In this document: piece after piece, positions 7,853 to 15,938 of the stretch | Layout of the letters: every line of letters begins with the position of its first letter | Position numbering within the stretch: position 1 is the first letter of the stretch | Assembly (NCBI GenBank): GCA_020850355.1 | Contig: JADZEX010000050.1 | Span: forward strand, 186,001-250,000 | Origin: Fimbriimonadaceae bacterium | GTDB taxonomy: Bacteria > Armatimonadota > UBA10988 | Direction of reading: 5' to 3' | DNA: 64,000 nt | The notes under the pieces: model-generated | Told to the model about the DNA's origin: nothing | Databases searched by the model: none | The model's input: the letters and a program-made list of their open reading frames with translations, nothing else | Made by a program: the position numbers and the translations under genes

Positions 7853-10800
7853 CGTTCTGCCTCCCAAGACGCCCGCAACAGGTCCGCCAGCCAATCGCGG
7901 AACGGCGCAGCCGTGAACTCCGCGGGGGCTACGAAATCGAACCGAAACTCCTCACCGCCGTCCCAGCGACGCCAACTGACCCGCGGTCCCGTCCGCTCCA
8001 GCGGTGGATCCAACTCGTGCCATGGACGCAGGTTGGCGCGCTCCGCGACATACCGCAACCCGAAGCGGTTGAATGGTGCCCGCAGCAGCAGCCGCAGGCT
8101 CTCCGGGCGACTGGTCCGGATCCGCGCCCACCACCGCCGCGAACCGGTTAAGCTGAGCGCCACGAACTCCGGGTTTCGCCAATCGGGCGGCCCCACCTGC
8201 TCTCCCAACGCGCTCAGCACGGCCAGCAATTCCGTCAGGTCATCGCCCCGCCACACCGCCTCGGTGCGCTGGCTGAAGGCCAGTTGGAGCCGGTGCCAGC
8301 GCTCGTCGGGATCGTCGATCAGCTCCGCGGGCGCCGCCGCGGCGACCGTCGCCACGGTGCGTTGCGGGTCGAGCACCGCCCGCAGCGCGACGCCGGTGTG
8401 GCTGCCGGCCGCCCGCGCAATCTGCTCCGGCGGGCCGACCGCCACCAGCTCACCGCCCCGTTCACCACCCTCGGGCCCCAGGTCGATCACATGGTCGGCG
8501 TGCTTGATGACCTCCAGGTTGTGCTCGATCACGAGCACCGTGTTGCCCTCGTCGACCAGCCGGTCGAGCACCTGCAACAGCCGGCGCACGTCCTCGAAGT
8601 GCAGCCCGGTGGTGGGCTCGTCGAGCAGATAGAGCGTCTGCCCGGTGCTCGGCCGCGAGAGCTCCTTGGCCAACTTGACGCGCTGCGCCTCGCCGCCGGA
8701 GAGGGTCAGGGCGCTCTGTCCCAGAGTCAGGTAGCCCAGACCCACTTCCCGCAGCATCCGCAGCGCCGGGCGCACCGTCGGGATGCTGCTGAAGTGGCTC
8801 ACCGCCTCGTCGACCGTGGCGCGCAGCACATCGGCGATGGACCAGCCCTTGAACTGCACTTCCAGGGTTTCGGCGGTGTAGCGCCGTCCCTCGCACTCCT
8901 CGCAGGGCAACCAGACGTCGGCCAGGAAGTGCATCTCGATGCGCCGCGAGCCGAGTCCCCAACAGGCCTCGCAGCGGCCGCCGGGGCGGTTGAAGCTGAA
9001 GCGGTCCATGTTGTAGCCGCGCAGCCTGGCCGCCGGCAAGGTCGCATAGAGGGCCCGCAAGTGGTCGAAGGCCCCGACGTAGATCACCGGGTTGGAGCGC
9101 GGATTGTCGCCGATCGGGTGCTGGTCGATGCTGATCACTTTGTCGATCCAGCGCAGCCCCTCCAAGCCGTCGTGGGCCCCCACCGGGAGCTGCGCGCGGT
9201 GCAACTCGCGGGCCAGGGCCGGGTAGATGATGTCGGTCACCAGCGACGACTTGCCGGAGCCGCTGACCCCGGTGACCACCGTCAACGTCCCAAGCGGGAG
9301 ATGGACATCGAGCCCCTTGAGGTTGTGGTGGCGGGCGTTGAGGACGGTCAGCGTGCCGCCGTTGCCGGTCCGGCGCCGGCTCGGTAGCGGCACGCTGGTC
9401 TGCCCGGCGAGGTACTGCCCGGTCAACGAAGCTGGCTGTTGCTGCAACTCGGTCGGGGTGCCGCTGGCGACGATCTGGCCGCCCTGCACCCCGGCGCCGG
9501 GCCCGAAGTCGAGCACGTAGTCGGCGCTGCGAATGGCGTCCGGGTCGTGCTCGACCAGCAGCACGGTGTTGCCAAGGTCGCGCAGATTGGCCAGCGCGCG
9601 CAGCAGCCGGGCGTTGTCACGTTGATGCAGCCCGATGGTCGGCTCGTCGAGAATGTAGAGCACCCCGGTCAGACCGCCGCCGATCTGGCTGGCCAGCCGG
9701 ATCCGCTGCGCCTCACCGCCCGAGAGCGAGCCGGAGCCGCGGCCGAGGGTCAGGTACTCGAGCCCGACGTCGAGCAGGAACCCCAACCGGCGGCGGATCT
9801 CGCGCAACGGTTCGGCCCCGACCGGCAACTCGCGCGGGCTCAGCTCCAGGCTCTCGAAGAGGCGGGCCACCGCGCTGAGCGGCAGGCCGCTGAGCGCCGG
9901 CAAGGTCTGTTCCCGGAAGCGGACCACCGCGGCCTCGGGGCGCAGCCGGCCGCCCTGGCACTCGCGGCACGGCACATCGCGGCGCAACGGCGCGATCTCG
10001 GTGCGGTACATCCCGGAGTCGTACAACTCGGTCAGCAACGGCACCACCCCACGCCAGCTCTGTCGCGACTGGCCGCCACCGTCGTTCGGCACGGCCACCT
10101 CCCAGTCCGTGCCCCACAACAGCGCCTGGCGGTCGTCGGCCGGCCAGCGGCCGAGCGCCTCTTCGAGCGGCCAGCCCAGGTCGCGGGCGGTCTGCTCGAA
10201 GAGCACCTTCAGCGGGCGCCGGCGCAACAGCAGCGCGAGGCACTCGACGCCACCCTCGCGGACGGTGCGGTGCCGCTCGCCGAGCACCAGGTCGGGGTCG
10301 ACCCCGTGCTGGAAGCCGAGGCCCTGACAGGCGGGGCACCAGCCCAGGGGGGCGTTGAAACTGAAGTGCTGCGGGCCCAACTCCTCGTAGGCCCGGCCAC
10401 ACTGGGTGCAGCTCCAACGCCGACTGAAGAGCACCTCGCCCGGCCGCACGCCCTGCGACTCGGTGCCGGGCAGCACCTCAACCAGCATCTCGCCGTCGCC
10501 CCGGTCAAGTGCCAGCTCGACGGCCTCGGCGGTGCGTCCCCGTCGGTCGGGCCGGACCACCAGCCGGTCGACCACCACCTCGACGCGGTAGACGCGGCGG
10601 CGGTCGATCTGAATCTGCTCCTCGAGTTCGCGCACCGCGCCGTCGATCCGGACCCGCAGGAAGCCGTCGCGCCGCAGTCGGTCGAAGGCCTCGTCGTAGC
10701 TCTCGTTGCGCGCCAGCAGCAGCGGCGCCAGCAGGTTCAGGCGGGTCCCCTCGGGGAAGGCCTGGATCCGGTCGACCATCTCGTCGACGGTCTGGCGCCC

Positions 10801-13800
10801 CACGCGGGCCCCGTCATCGAGGCAGTGGCGGTCGCCCAGCCGTGACCAGAGCAGGCGCAGGTAGTCGTGAATCTCGGTCACGGTGCCGACGGTCGACCGC
10901 GGGTTGCGGCTGCCAGCGCGCTGTTCGATGCTGATCGCCGGCGAGAGCCCCGAGACGAAGTCCACCGGCGGCTTCTCGAGCTGGTTGATGAACTGCCGCG
11001 CGTAGCTCGACAGGCTCTCGACGTAGCGCCGCTGCCCTTCGGCGTAGATGGTGTCGAGCGCCAGCGAGGTCTTGCCCGATCCGCTCAGCCCAGTCAACAC
11101 GGTCAGCTTGTCGCGGGGGATCGTCGCATTGACGTTGCGCAGGTTGTTGGCCCGCGCGCCTTGCACGACAATCGCCGAGAGCGGCGCCCAGGGCGACGGC
11201 CGGGCCGCCTGCTGCCCGAACCGCCCGCCGCGCTCGACGGTCGTGTCACCGGCCAGGCCGAGCACCGGACGGAGACAGACGCCGGTCGGGCTGGCGTCGC
11301 AGCCGGCTACCGTTTCGGGGGTGCCCTCGGCGATCACCAGGCCGCCGCCGGCGCCGCCCTCGGGCCCCAGGTCGATCAACCAGTCGGCCGTCTTGATGAC
11401 GTCCAGGTTGTGCTCGATCACGACCACCGTATTGCCCTCGTTGACCAGCCGCTGCAGCACCTCCAGCAGCTTGCGGATGTCTTCGAAGTGCAGCCCGGTG
11501 GTCGGTTCGTCCAACAGGTAGATGGTCTTGCCGGTGCTCCGCTTGCTCAGCTCGCGGCTCAGCTTGATGCGCTGCGCCTCGCCTCCCGACAAGGTCGGCG
11601 CGGGCTGCCCGAGCTGAATGTAGTCGAGCCCGACATCGACCAGCGTGCGCAGCGTGCGGGCGATGCTCGGGATGTCGGCGAAGTGCTCCGCCGCCTCGGC
11701 GACGCTCATCTGCAAGACATCGGCGATGTGCCGGCTCTTGTAGCGGACCTGCAGCACGTCCTGCTTGAAACGCGCTCCGGCGCAGATGTCGCACTCCACC
11801 CAGACGTCGTCCAGGAAGTCCATCTCGACTTTCTGGTAGCCCAGCCCGTCGCACGCTTCGCAGCGGCCGGCGGCGACGTTGAAGCTGAAGTGGCCTGGGC
11901 CGTAGCCCCGCACCAACGCCTCGGGCAGCTTCGCGAAGAGCTGCCGAATCGGGTCGAGCACCTTGGTGTAGGTGGCCGGATTGCTGCGCGGCGTGCGCCC
12001 GATCGGCGCCTGATCGATGTTGATCACCTTGTCGAGTTGGGCCAGGCCGTCGATCCCATCGTGCTCGCCTGGCTGCGTCTCGGCGCCGTTCAGGTCGCGG
12101 GCCAGCGCCAGGTGCAGGATGTCGTTGATCAGCGAGGACTTCCCCGAGCCCGACACGCCGGTCACGCCGACGAACACCCCCAGCGGCAGCCGGACATCGA
12201 TCCCGCGCAGGTTGTTGTGGCGCGCGCCGCGGATTGCCAGGCTGCGCTCGATGTCGACTGCGCGCCGGGCGGCCGGCACCGCGATCTGCCGGCGGCCGGT
12301 GAGGTAGTCGGCGGTCAGGCTGTCGGACGCCGCGACCGCCGCCGGTTGTCCCGCGGCGACGATCTGGCCGCCCAGCCGCCCCGGGCCGGGGCCGATGTCT
12401 ACCAGGAAGTCGGCGGCCTGCATCGTCTCCTCGTCGTGCTCCACCACAATCACGGTGTTGCCGAGATCGCGCAGCCGCTTCAAGGTCGCCAGGAGATGCC
12501 GGTTGTCGCGCTGATGCAGCCCGATGCTGGGCTCGTCCAGGACGTAGGTCACGCCCACCAGACCAGCGCCGATCTGGCTGGCCAGGCGGATCCGCTGGCC
12601 CTCGCCACCGGACAGGCTGGGCGCGCTGCGGTCGAGGCTGAGGTAATGCAGGCCGACGTCCAGCAGGAAGTTCAGCCGCCCGCGGATCTCGCGGACCAGG
12701 TCGCCACCTATCAGCTCCTGCCGCTCCGTGAAGCGCAGGTCGTCGAAGAAGCCGACCGCGTCGGCGATGCTGCGGGCGCACAGCGCGCTGATGTTGAGGC
12801 CGCCGATCTGCACCTTGCGCGCTTCGGGGTTGAGCCGCTGCCCGTCGCAGTCGTGACATGGCGCGAGGTGGACCCACCGGTTGAGGTGGTGCTCCTCATC
12901 GACCGCCTGCACCTCGCCGGCGCCCTGTCCGAAGTAGGCCAGGAGCCCTTCGTAGGTGCCCTGATAGGCCATCCGGTGGCCACCGTGGCTGACATAGGTG
13001 TAGCCGATCCGCTCGGCGGTGCCGTTCAGGATGACCCCGCGGACGGCCTCGGGCAAGTCCCGCCAGGGCTTGTCGAGGCTGAACTTGAAGTGCTTCGCGA
13101 GACCCTGCAGGATGTGCTGCAGCCGCAGGGTCTTGAGGTGGTTGGCCCACGGCGCCACCGCGCCCTGGTTGATGCTCAGGGCGTCGTCCGGGATCACCCG
13201 CGGCAGGTCCAGCTCGGTGCGCACCCCCAGCCCGTGGCAGGTGGAGCACATGCCCTGCAGGCTGTTGAAGCTGAAGCGCTGCGGCGAAGGCTCGACGTAG
13301 CTGGTGCCGCAGACCGGGCAGGAGTAATCGCGGCTGAAGAAGATGTCGCGCGCCGCCGCTTCGTCGTCGGGCGGCATCACGTTGACGATCAGCTTGCCTT
13401 CGCCGTGCCGCAAAGTTAGCTCGATGCTGTCGGACAGCCGGCTGCCGAGGTCGGACTTGATCACCAGCCGGTCGACCACCAGTTCCAGATCGTGGCGGCG
13501 CTGGCGGTCCAGCCGGATCTCCTGCGCCAGCTCCATCACCGTGCCGTCGACCCGTACGCGCAGGAAGCCAGCCTTGCGGGCGTCCTCGAAGACTTCACGA
13601 AACTCGCCCCGGCGTTGCCGCGCCAGCGGTGCCAGGAGCTGGATCCGCGAGCGGTCGGGCAGGGCTCGAATGCGGTCGATGATCTCCTGGGTGGTCTGCC
13701 GCCCAACGAGCTGGCCGCAACACTCGATTTGCCCCAGCCGGGCATACAGCACGCGCAGGTAATCGTAGATCTCGGTGACCGTGGCGACCGTCGAGCGCGG

Positions 13801-14085
13801 GTTGGAGTCGGTCGACTTCTGCTGGATCGCGATGGCCGGCGAGAGGCCTTCGATGCGCTCGACGTCCGGCCGCTTGAGCGAGCCGAGGTGCTGCCGCGCG
13901 CCGGCCGACAGGCTCTCGATGTACCGCCGCTGCCCCTCGGCGTAGATCGTGTCGAACGCCAGCGACGACTTGCCCGACCCCGAGACCCCGGTCAGCACGA
14001 TCAACTTGTCGCGCGGCAACTCCAAGTCGATGCCCCGCAGGTTGTGCTCCCGCGCACCGGTGATACAGATCCGAGGTTCCGCCAT
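7849..14085 (-). CDS. uvrA: Double-length excinuclease ABC subunit A (two UvrA units fused)
   Basis: About 2078 aa, roughly twice a normal UvrA (about 940). It recognises DNA lesions and loads UvrB in nucleotide excision repair. Four ABC heads are visible: Walker A GVSGSGKSS (33-41), a second copy of the same motif, GLSGSGKTS (near 1001) and a last GVSGSGKSS. The signatures are LSGGEGQRI, LSGGEAQRI, LSGGEAQRI and LSGGEAQRV. Each half has CxxC zinc-binding modules (CPVC/CSTC, CEAC/CDIC, CTQC/CPAC, CEAC/CEEC). The second unit starts near residue 968. Residues about 1905-2078 form an extra C-terminal domain I do not recognise, rich in Trp and Arg. The ATG at 14085 is chosen over 14142 because AAGGCGG precedes it. 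Tandem UvrA is known from Chlamydiae and Planctomycetes. All motifs look intact. Confidence 0.95.
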   Translation of the reverse strand: MAEPRICITGAREHNLRGIDLELPRDKLIVLTGVSGSGKSSLAFDTIYAEGQRRYIESLSAGARQHLGSLKRPDVERIEGLSPAIAIQQKSTDSNPRSTVATVTEIYDYLRVLYARLGQIECCGQLVGRQTTQEIIDRIRALPDRSRIQLLAPLARQRRGEFREVFEDARKAGFLRVRVDGTVMELAQEIRLDRQRRHDLELVVDRLVIKSDLGSRLSDSIELTLRHGEGKLIVNVMPPDDEAAARDIFFSRDYSCPVCGTSYVEPSPQRFSFNSLQGMCSTCHGLGVRTELDLPRVIPDDALSINQGAVAPWANHLKTLRLQHILQGLAKHFKFSLDKPWRDLPEAVRGVILNGTAERIGYTYVSHGGHRMAYQGTYEGLLAYFGQGAGEVQAVDEEHHLNRWVHLAPCHDCDGQRLNPEARKVQIGGLNISALCARSIADAVGFFDDLRFTERQELIGGDLVREIRGRLNFLLDVGLHYLSLDRSAPSLSGGEGQRIRLASQIGAGLVGVTYVLDEPSIGLHQRDNRHLLATLKRLRDLGNTVIVVEHDEETMQAADFLVDIGPGPGRLGGQIVAAGQPAAVAASDSLTADYLTGRRQIAVPAARRAVDIERSLAIRGARHNNLRGIDVRLPLGVFVGVTGVSGSGKSSLINDILHLALARDLNGAETQPGEHDGIDGLAQLDKVINIDQAPIGRTPRSNPATYTKVLDPIRQLFAKLPEALVRGYGPGHFSFNVAAGRCEACDGLGYQKVEMDFLDDVWVECDICAGARFKQDVLQVRYKSRHIADVLQMSVAEAAEHFADIPSIARTLRTLVDVGLDYIQLGQPAPTLSGGEAQRIKLSRELSKRSTGKTIYLLDEPTTGLHFEDIRKLLEVLQRLVNEGNTVVVIEHNLDVIKTADWLIDLGPEGGAGGGLVIAEGTPETVAGCDASPTGVCLRPVLGLAGDTTVERGGRFGQQAARPSPWAPLSAIVVQGARANNLRNVNATIPRDKLTVLTGLSGSGKTSLALDTIYAEGQRRYVESLSSYARQFINQLEKPPVDFVSGLSPAISIEQRAGSRNPRSTVGTVTEIHDYLRLLWSRLGDRHCLDDGARVGRQTVDEMVDRIQAFPEGTRLNLLAPLLLARNESYDEAFDRLRRDGFLRVRIDGAVRELEEQIQIDRRRVYRVEVVVDRLVVRPDRRGRTAEAVELALDRGDGEMLVEVLPGTESQGVRPGEVLFSRRWSCTQCGRAYEELGPQHFSFNAPLGWCPACQGLGFQHGVDPDLVLGERHRTVREGGVECLALLLRRRPLKVLFEQTARDLGWPLEEALGRWPADDRQALLWGTDWEVAVPNDGGGQSRQSWRGVVPLLTELYDSGMYRTEIAPLRRDVPCRECQGGRLRPEAAVVRFREQTLPALSGLPLSAVARLFESLELSPRELPVGAEPLREIRRRLGFLLDVGLEYLTLGRGSGSLSGGEAQRIRLASQIGGGLTGVLYILDEPTIGLHQRDNARLLRALANLRDLGNTVLLVEHDPDAIRSADYVLDFGPGAGVQGGQIVASGTPTELQQQPASLTGQYLAGQTSVPLPSRRRTGNGGTLTVLNARHHNLKGLDVHLPLGTLTVVTGVSGSGKSSLVTDIIYPALARELHRAQLPVGAHDGLEGLRWIDKVISIDQHPIGDNPRSNPVIYVGAFDHLRALYATLPAARLRGYNMDRFSFNRPGGRCEACWGLGSRRIEMHFLADVWLPCEECEGRRYTAETLEVQFKGWSIADVLRATVDEAVSHFSSIPTVRPALRMLREVGLGYLTLGQSALTLSGGEAQRVKLAKELSRPSTGQTLYLLDEPTTGLHFEDVRRLLQVLDRLVDEGNTVLVIEHNLEVIKHADHVIDLGPEGGERGGELVAVGPPEQIARAAGSHTGVALRAVLDPQRTVATVAAAAPAELIDDPDERWHRLQLAFSQRTEAVWRGDDLTELLAVLSALGEQVGPPDWRNPEFVALSLTGSRRWWARIRTSRPESLRLLLRAPFNRFGLRYVAERANLRPWHELDPPLERTGPRVSWRRWDGGEEFRFDFVAPAEFTAAPFRDWLADLLRASWEAER

Positions 14086-14156
14086 CGTACGCCGCCGCCT
14101 TGCCCGCGCCGCCGGGCCGATCCAGAAAGTCTGACGCGCCACGGGCCGAGCCGGAA

Positions 14157-14170
14157 CAAACTAATGTTTG
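14157..14170. promoter_or_regulatory. Candidate LexA (SOS) box over the uvrA -10
   Basis: CAAACTAATGTTTG has perfect five-base arms (CAAAC/GTTTG) around four bases. It resembles the Gram-positive-type LexA operator CGAAC-N4-GTTYC and lies exactly over the putative uvrA -10. uvrA is a classic SOS gene, so position and target agree. It differs from that consensus in a few bases, so this is a suggestion rather than an assignment. Confidence 0.4.
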
Positions 14171-14186
14171 CGGCCGCTGGTGTCAA
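14158..14186 (-). promoter_or_regulatory. uvrA promoter
   Basis: Minus-strand TTGACA (14186-14181), a 17-base spacer, then TAGTTT (14163-14158). The -35 is perfect and the -10 is weak. The predicted start near 14151 gives a leader of about 65 bases before the ATG at 14085. A weak -10 is common in promoters controlled by a repressor. Confidence 0.5.
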
Positions 14187-14228
14187 TAGGGTGGTGGGGG
14201 CGGTTGGGGGTGCGGGCCGGCCTGGCCG

Positions 14229-15242
14229 TCAGCCCCTCCCCGGTGCACCGGCCGGCGGGCCGGGACGGAGGCGGCGTGGGAGATCCGAGTGATCGAGGCC
14301 TGACTCATCGACCTGCTCGGACAGCGCGTCCACCTCAGTGTTGGATCGAGCTGCCTCCCAGCGGATCTCCCTCATGGCGCGAGCCAGCGCGGCATGGCAG
14401 CCGTCGGGCCGGAGCGGGAGGTCCGGGTCGCCGTCGATGAACGGCTCCGTGAGGGCGTGCGTGTGCTCGAAGAAACGACGACAGAAGCCCTCAACCTCGC
14501 GCGGTCGGGGGCGGGCGGGGGCCTCGGCCAGAGCCCGTCCGAGCACGCGTTCGGCGTCGTCGACCGGGTGACCGATGGGCACGGCGAACACCGGGTAGGC
14601 GTTGCCATCCAGGATGCCTGGCAGGACCTGGCCGCCGCAGTAGGCCAAGCGGAGGCCGCTCTGTCTGACGCGCCGGATCCCGATGGCAAGCACCAGTGCC
14701 AGGCCTGCGTCGATGGTGATGCGGTCTCGTCTGGCCAATCGCGCCAGGCGGAACCCGAGGTCGATTTCTGGTCCGATCAGATCGGCGGGCCGGCCCTCGC
14801 TGTCCTTCGTCCGGATGTTCCGCACCGGGAACCCCGCGACCCAGGCGGCCGCCTTGAGGTCCATTGGGAACGGCCGGTCGGCAGCGACTTCATGTGGCGC
14901 GGCCTCCTTCCAGCGCGTCCGGAACTCACGCAGCAACCGGCGTAGCACTTGGAGGTGACCGACGGCATCCGTGCATCGCCGTAGTGGGGCTTCGAGCAGC
15001 ACCTCGTCGCCGTTGAGTTTCCAGGTCGCCAGGGGCGCCAGCGCGACGTTGGCGCCAGCGGCGTAAGCCTCGTCGAGCCAGCCCTCGACGCCGCGGTAGA
15101 ACACCTCGAACCAGACCGGCCAAGGGACGCTGTCAAAACGGCCGGTGCCGCCGTGCTGCTTCAGCTGGGTTGAGCCGACCAGGTCAATGCTGACCAGCAG
15201 CCGCAAGCACCACGGGGAGTCTGAGCCAGGCCTCTCAAGCAC
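14229..15242 (-). CDS. Class III nucleotidyl cyclase-like protein
   Basis: 337 aa from a GTG at 15242 that overlaps the end of the peptidase gene by eight bases, with GGAG seven bases upstream. The N-terminal half carries class III cyclase hallmarks: the first metal-Asp motif SIDLVGST (Asp20), then WKLNGDEVLLEA (Lys75 base-recognition position, Asp79 second metal), and EIDLGFRLA (Arg165). The last corresponds to the transition-state helix VNxAxR, but the usual Asn is Asp161. No membrane or sensor domain is visible. The C-terminal 110 or so residues are unassigned and end in a Pro/Gly-rich tail. Cytosolic production of a cyclic nucleotide, possibly a pyrimidine one as in Pycsar systems, is the inferred role. 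Confidence 0.6.
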   Translation of the reverse strand: MLERPGSDSPWCLRLLVSIDLVGSTQLKQHGGTGRFDSVPWPVWFEVFYRGVEGWLDEAYAAGANVALAPLATWKLNGDEVLLEAPLRRCTDAVGHLQVLRRLLREFRTRWKEAAPHEVAADRPFPMDLKAAAWVAGFPVRNIRTKDSEGRPADLIGPEIDLGFRLARLARRDRITIDAGLALVLAIGIRRVRQSGLRLAYCGGQVLPGILDGNAYPVFAVPIGHPVDDAERVLGRALAEAPARPRPREVEGFCRRFFEHTHALTEPFIDGDPDLPLRPDGCHAALARAMREIRWEAARSNTEVDALSEQVDESGLDHSDLPRRLRPGPPAGAPGRG

Positions 15243-15762
15243 CCGGCAACTCCAGCGCCTTGGCCCGGGTGCGGGCGGCCGCCGGCGATACGCCGAAGGT
15301 CTGGGCCACGCGGCGGGCGCTCTGTGAGGACTCCCGCCACGCGCGCTGGAAGCGGTCGGCGGGCATCAGCAACTCGGCTGCAAACCAGTTGGCTTCCCAC
15401 TCCAGCCGGGCCGGCGCACCACTCCGTTGGCAGCGGCCCGGGCGCTCGCCCTGGCGGGCGTGCAACACGTAATGCGCCAGCTCATGCGCCAGCGTGAAGC
15501 GATCGCGGAGGCCATTGGTCTGCCGCGGCAGGTACACGGTGAACTCGCTCGGCCCGCGGACTTCGATGCTGCCATGGTCGTCACTGCCGAGGAGATCGTA
15601 GTAACACAACTCGCCACCCAGCCACTGCACCACGCGGTACAGGTCGCCCGCGTCCCGGTAGTCCAGTTCGCTCTCGAGTTGGGCGCGAATCTCCCTGGCC
15701 ACTTCCTCGATCGCGTGTCTGGAAAGCCCGCTCTCCGGCAGTTCAGTCTGGATGCCGATCAC
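15235..15762 (-). CDS. ImmA/IrrE-family metallopeptidase
   Basis: About 175 aa from a GTG at 15762, chosen for the GGGAGG site seven bases upstream. A further upstream start would precede the predicted transcription start. The zinc motif HELAH (93-97) in RFTLAHELAHYVLH and the downstream EWEANWFAAELLMP (Glu123 as third ligand) are diagnostic of ImmA/IrrE (COG2856) peptidases. These typically cleave an XRE-type repressor after a stress or DNA-damage cue. No XRE gene is adjacent here. The only partner is the overlapping cyclase-like gene, so the peptidase may be controlled by, or act on, that product. It is single-domain and soluble. Confidence 0.85.
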   Translation of the reverse strand: MIGIQTELPESGLSRHAIEEVAREIRAQLESELDYRDAGDLYRVVQWLGGELCYYDLLGSDDHGSIEVRGPSEFTVYLPRQTNGLRDRFTLAHELAHYVLHARQGERPGRCQRSGAPARLEWEANWFAAELLMPADRFQRAWRESSQSARRVAQTFGVSPAAARTRAKALELPGA

Positions 15763-15808
15763 GGCAGTCCTCCCTGACGCAGGCACCGCGGCACCCGCTG
15801 CGAACTGC

Positions 15809-15814
15809 ATTGTA
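15809..15814 (-). promoter_or_regulatory. -10 element for the peptidase-cyclase operon
   Basis: Minus-strand TACAAT, 46 bases upstream of the GTG at 15762, with no convincing -35. The same hexamer occurs upstream of the PQQ-propeller and RRM genes in this window. Confidence 0.35.
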
Positions 15815-15938
15815 CAGCGGCCAGGGTTCGGCGGCATGACGATTCGGCAACGACGGCCCGGCGGGCCAGTGCGGGTCGGCGGTCGGCGCTCCGGGCGGGT
15901 CGTGGAGCCCTGGGGCACCGCGCACGCCGGCATCCGCT

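Noticed and set aside
10867-13419. An 850-codon plus-strand frame inside uvrA
   Set aside because: Antisense to conserved UvrA motifs; its composition is that of a shadow frame, with no ribosome site or recognisable domain.
15762-15933. A longer peptidase start upstream of 15762
   Set aside because: The GTG at 15762 has an excellent ribosome site and the likely transcription start near 15802 excludes the far upstream start; the extra residues look non-coding.
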